Source: a virus
Length of the DNA stretch: 39,901 nt
Direction: 5' to 3' (one strand)
Virus record (IMG/VR): IMGVR_UViG_3300031566_005172
Coordinates: 1-39,901 of that record
Of the stretch, positions 38,793 through 39,901 are shown one piece after another. Every line of letters begins with the position of its first letter. The stretch's first letter is position 1. The translations under genes and the position numbers were made by a program. The notes beneath the pieces are model-generated. The model was not told the origin of the DNA, made no database searches, and saw nothing but the letters and a program-made list of their open reading frames with translations.

Positions 38793-39168
38793 TGTTTTGT
38801 TGTGGGTGTACACGGGAGCGGCCTACGAGCTCGTGGGCAGCCAGCGCGACGTGACGTTTGACGAGTCGAACGAGGAGATCGATGTATCCTCCAAGGACTC
38901 GCGAGCGAAGCGCGTCCTCTATGGGCGATATTCGGCAAGCGTGTCGCTGGATGCGCTCTACGTGGTGGATGACGCTGCGTATCTGGCATTGCGAGATGCA
39001 GAGCGTAACGGCGATCTGATTATGATCGAGCGGGTCGAGGTGAGCGGGCGTGATGAGACTGCGAATGCGCTGATCGCATCGCTGAGCGAGGCCGCGCCAG
39101 ATCAGGGCGAGGCAACCGTATCGATCTCGCTGACGATCGACGGGACGTGGGAAGAGGTGGGCAGCTAA
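38773..39168 (+). CDS. Major tail tube protein
   Basis: The protein has 131 residues from ATG 38773, with AGGAGG upstream inside the HNH gene; longer starts have none. 'GADVLLWVYTGAAYELVGSQRDVTFDESNEEIDVSSKDSRAKRV' and 'VSISLTIDGTWEEV' match the TP901-type tail tube proteins, which stack as hexamers. It lies before the tail assembly chaperone, as usual. TAATG overlap with the next gene. Confidence 0.9.
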   Translation: MAMNGADVLLWVYTGAAYELVGSQRDVTFDESNEEIDVSSKDSRAKRVLYGRYSASVSLDALYVVDDAAYLALRDAERNGDLIMIERVEVSGRDETANALIASLSEAAPDQGEATVSISLTIDGTWEEVGS

Positions 39169-39539
39169 TGGCTGGAGCTCGCGGTGAGGGGACTGTCGAG
39201 TTTCAGGGCCAGACGCTGCCGGTGCTGCTGACGAACCGGGCGATCGCCGAGGCCGAGAAGGCGACGGGCAAGACGATGATCCAGCTCGCACAGGCCGGCA
39301 GTACCGGCGACATTGGCATGAATGACATCGTGCAACTGCTGCGGGCCGGTCTGGAGTACGGCCGGCGCGACGCGGGTATCAAGCGCCAGGTCTACTCAGT
39401 CGACGACGCCTACGACGTGATGGATGCGCTCGGATTCGCGCCGTGTGCGAAAGTCGTGATTCTGGCGCTGTCGGATGTCCTCTCGTATCGTGGGGAGGAT
39501 GATACAGGCCCCCCAGTGATGGCCAGGAGCGAGACCTAA
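39168..39539 (+). CDS. Tail assembly chaperone, short form
   Basis: The protein has 123 residues, ATG overlapping the tail tube stop. 'FQGQTLPVLLTNRAIAEAEKATGKTMIQLAQ' is typical of chaperones for tail tape measure. Near the end it meets a slippery site, so it is the gpG-like short form of a pair. Confidence 0.87.
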   Translation: MAGARGEGTVEFQGQTLPVLLTNRAIAEAEKATGKTMIQLAQAGSTGDIGMNDIVQLLRAGLEYGRRDAGIKRQVYSVDDAYDVMDALGFAPCAKVVILALSDVLSYRGEDDTGPPVMARSET

Positions 39540-39853
39540 GCGTCAGCTCCCTCCTGGCGGACGCACTCAAGGCCGGCGTCAGCGTGACCGAGTTCTGGCT
39601 GATGACGCCGGCAGAGACACTGGCGGTGCTCGATGCGGCTGTATGGCGCGAAGACCGGGCATTCAAGCGCGACGTCCGCCTGGCGTGGCACGTCGCGGCG
39701 CTGCAGCGGCAGAGGAAGCGACTGCCGAGCCTGAAGGCGCTGCTGAATCCGGGCAAGACGAAGAGGTTGATGGGTGATGAGCTGGAGAAACGACGGCGCG
39801 AACACGCGGAGCTGAGCGAGAAGGCGGGATATGGGAGACACAGAACTCGGTAA
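39168..39853 (+). CDS. Tail assembly chaperone, frameshifted long form
   Basis: After the shift at 39509-39515 the -1 frame continues for about 113 codons ('SDGQERDLSVSSLLADALKAG...'), then the sequence with 'TEFWLMTPAETLAVLDAAVW' and 'SLKALLNPGKTKRLMGDELEKRRREHAEL', to a stop at 39851-39853. This is the gpGT-like long form that chaperones the tape measure. A separate start (GTG 39584) exists but has no SD. It overlaps the tape measure start by 23 bases. Confidence 0.75.
39509..39515 (+). promoter_or_regulatory. Programmed -1 frameshift site
   Basis: The heptamer C_CCC_CCA, in the reading frame of the chaperone (codons 114-116), fits X_XXY_YYZ. A slip yields reading in the -1 frame, which stays open past the TAA at 39537 to 39851. 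Confidence 0.75.
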
Positions 39854-39901
39854 GGCAGTAATTCCGATACGGGCATCGCTGGATCAACTGGACGGCGATC
39901 T
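39831..39901 (+). CDS. Tape measure protein (start only, truncated by the window)
   Basis: ATG with AAGGCGGG upstream begins a frame that stays open to the window end (23 residues, 'MGDTELGKAVIPIRASLDQL'). This start pattern is typical of tape measure proteins, and the gene follows the tail assembly chaperone. It sets tail length; the rest is outside the window. Confidence 0.75.
   Translation, partial: MGDTELGKAVIPIRASLDQLDGD

Noticed and set aside
39584-39853. Independent 89-aa gene after the tail chaperone
   Set aside because: No ribosome binding site at GTG 39584, while the -1 frame is continuous with the slippery site; treated as frameshift product.
1-39901. CRISPR arrays, tRNA or rRNA genes, insertion sequences
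   Set aside because: No regularly spaced repeats, cloverleaf genes, rRNA or transposase genes were seen; the only tandem repeat has no spacers.

Overview
This 39.9 kb window is almost entirely a temperate, tailed double-stranded DNA phage (siphovirus-like, HK97-type head) with a GC-rich genome. No host chromosomal genes, rRNA or tRNA were seen. The host cannot be named from sequence alone. Thr/Pro-rich 'PTPxPT' linkers on a lipoprotein nuclease and the style of interspersed palindromes would fit Chloroflexota or another GC-rich lineage, but this is a weak inference. The right edge starts a tape-measure-like gene (39831 onward) and the left edge is the inside of a distal tail gene (1-1401). 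The window therefore looks like a permuted or circular phage genome with the tape-measure region missing between the two ends.

Layout. (1) 1-3950, rightward: distal tail protein, two fibre-type proteins and a small protein, closed by an intrinsic terminator that sits inside the opposing integrase gene. (2) 3901-14361, leftward: the early/lysogeny operon. Reading in transcription order from 14361 it encodes a ribbon-helix-helix regulator, a 35-aa membrane peptide, a 77-aa protein, a ParB-like protein with zinc ribbon, small proteins, a winged-helix replication initiator with internal 20-bp palindromic iterons, an ASCH-like protein, a 38-aa membrane peptide, a PP-loop (APS-reductase/DndC-like) protein, a RusA resolvase, a DNA methyltransferase, small proteins and a large serine integrase. 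(3) 14361-15881: immunity region, with four related 16-bp operators, a leftward promoter, a Cro/CI-type repressor and downstream a secreted lipoprotein thermonuclease with an Excalibur domain. (4) 15980-17407: a short leftward pair and a rightward small gene driven by divergent promoters. (5) 17506-21761: lysis module, with a small gene, a holin-like protein, a membrane/coiled-coil protein and a 1128-aa lysin carrying two glycosidase barrels around an M23 peptidase. (6) 21761-24310: HNH, small and large terminase. (7) 24307-30303: portal-MuF fusion interrupted by a LAGLIDADG intein, prohead protease, major capsid protein. (8) 30304-34095: a glycosyltransferase/methyltransferase cassette laced with REP-like hairpins. 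(9) 34092-39901: head decoration-like proteins, connectors, tail completion and terminator, a freestanding HNH endonuclease, tail tube, frameshifted tail assembly chaperone and the start of the tape measure.

How it fits together: the repressor would hold the leftward promoter shut through the operator cluster while co-transcribing the lipoprotein nuclease, which could then act at the surface of lysogens. On induction the leftward operon would supply replication, recombination and excision functions, and the rightward modules would build and decorate the head, add the tail and lyse the cell. The most unusual pieces are the three-enzyme lysin, the lambda-O-like initiator with internal iterons, the intein in a portal-MuF fusion, the glycosylation cassette inside the head operon, and the PP-loop/ASCH/mini-membrane-protein cluster.
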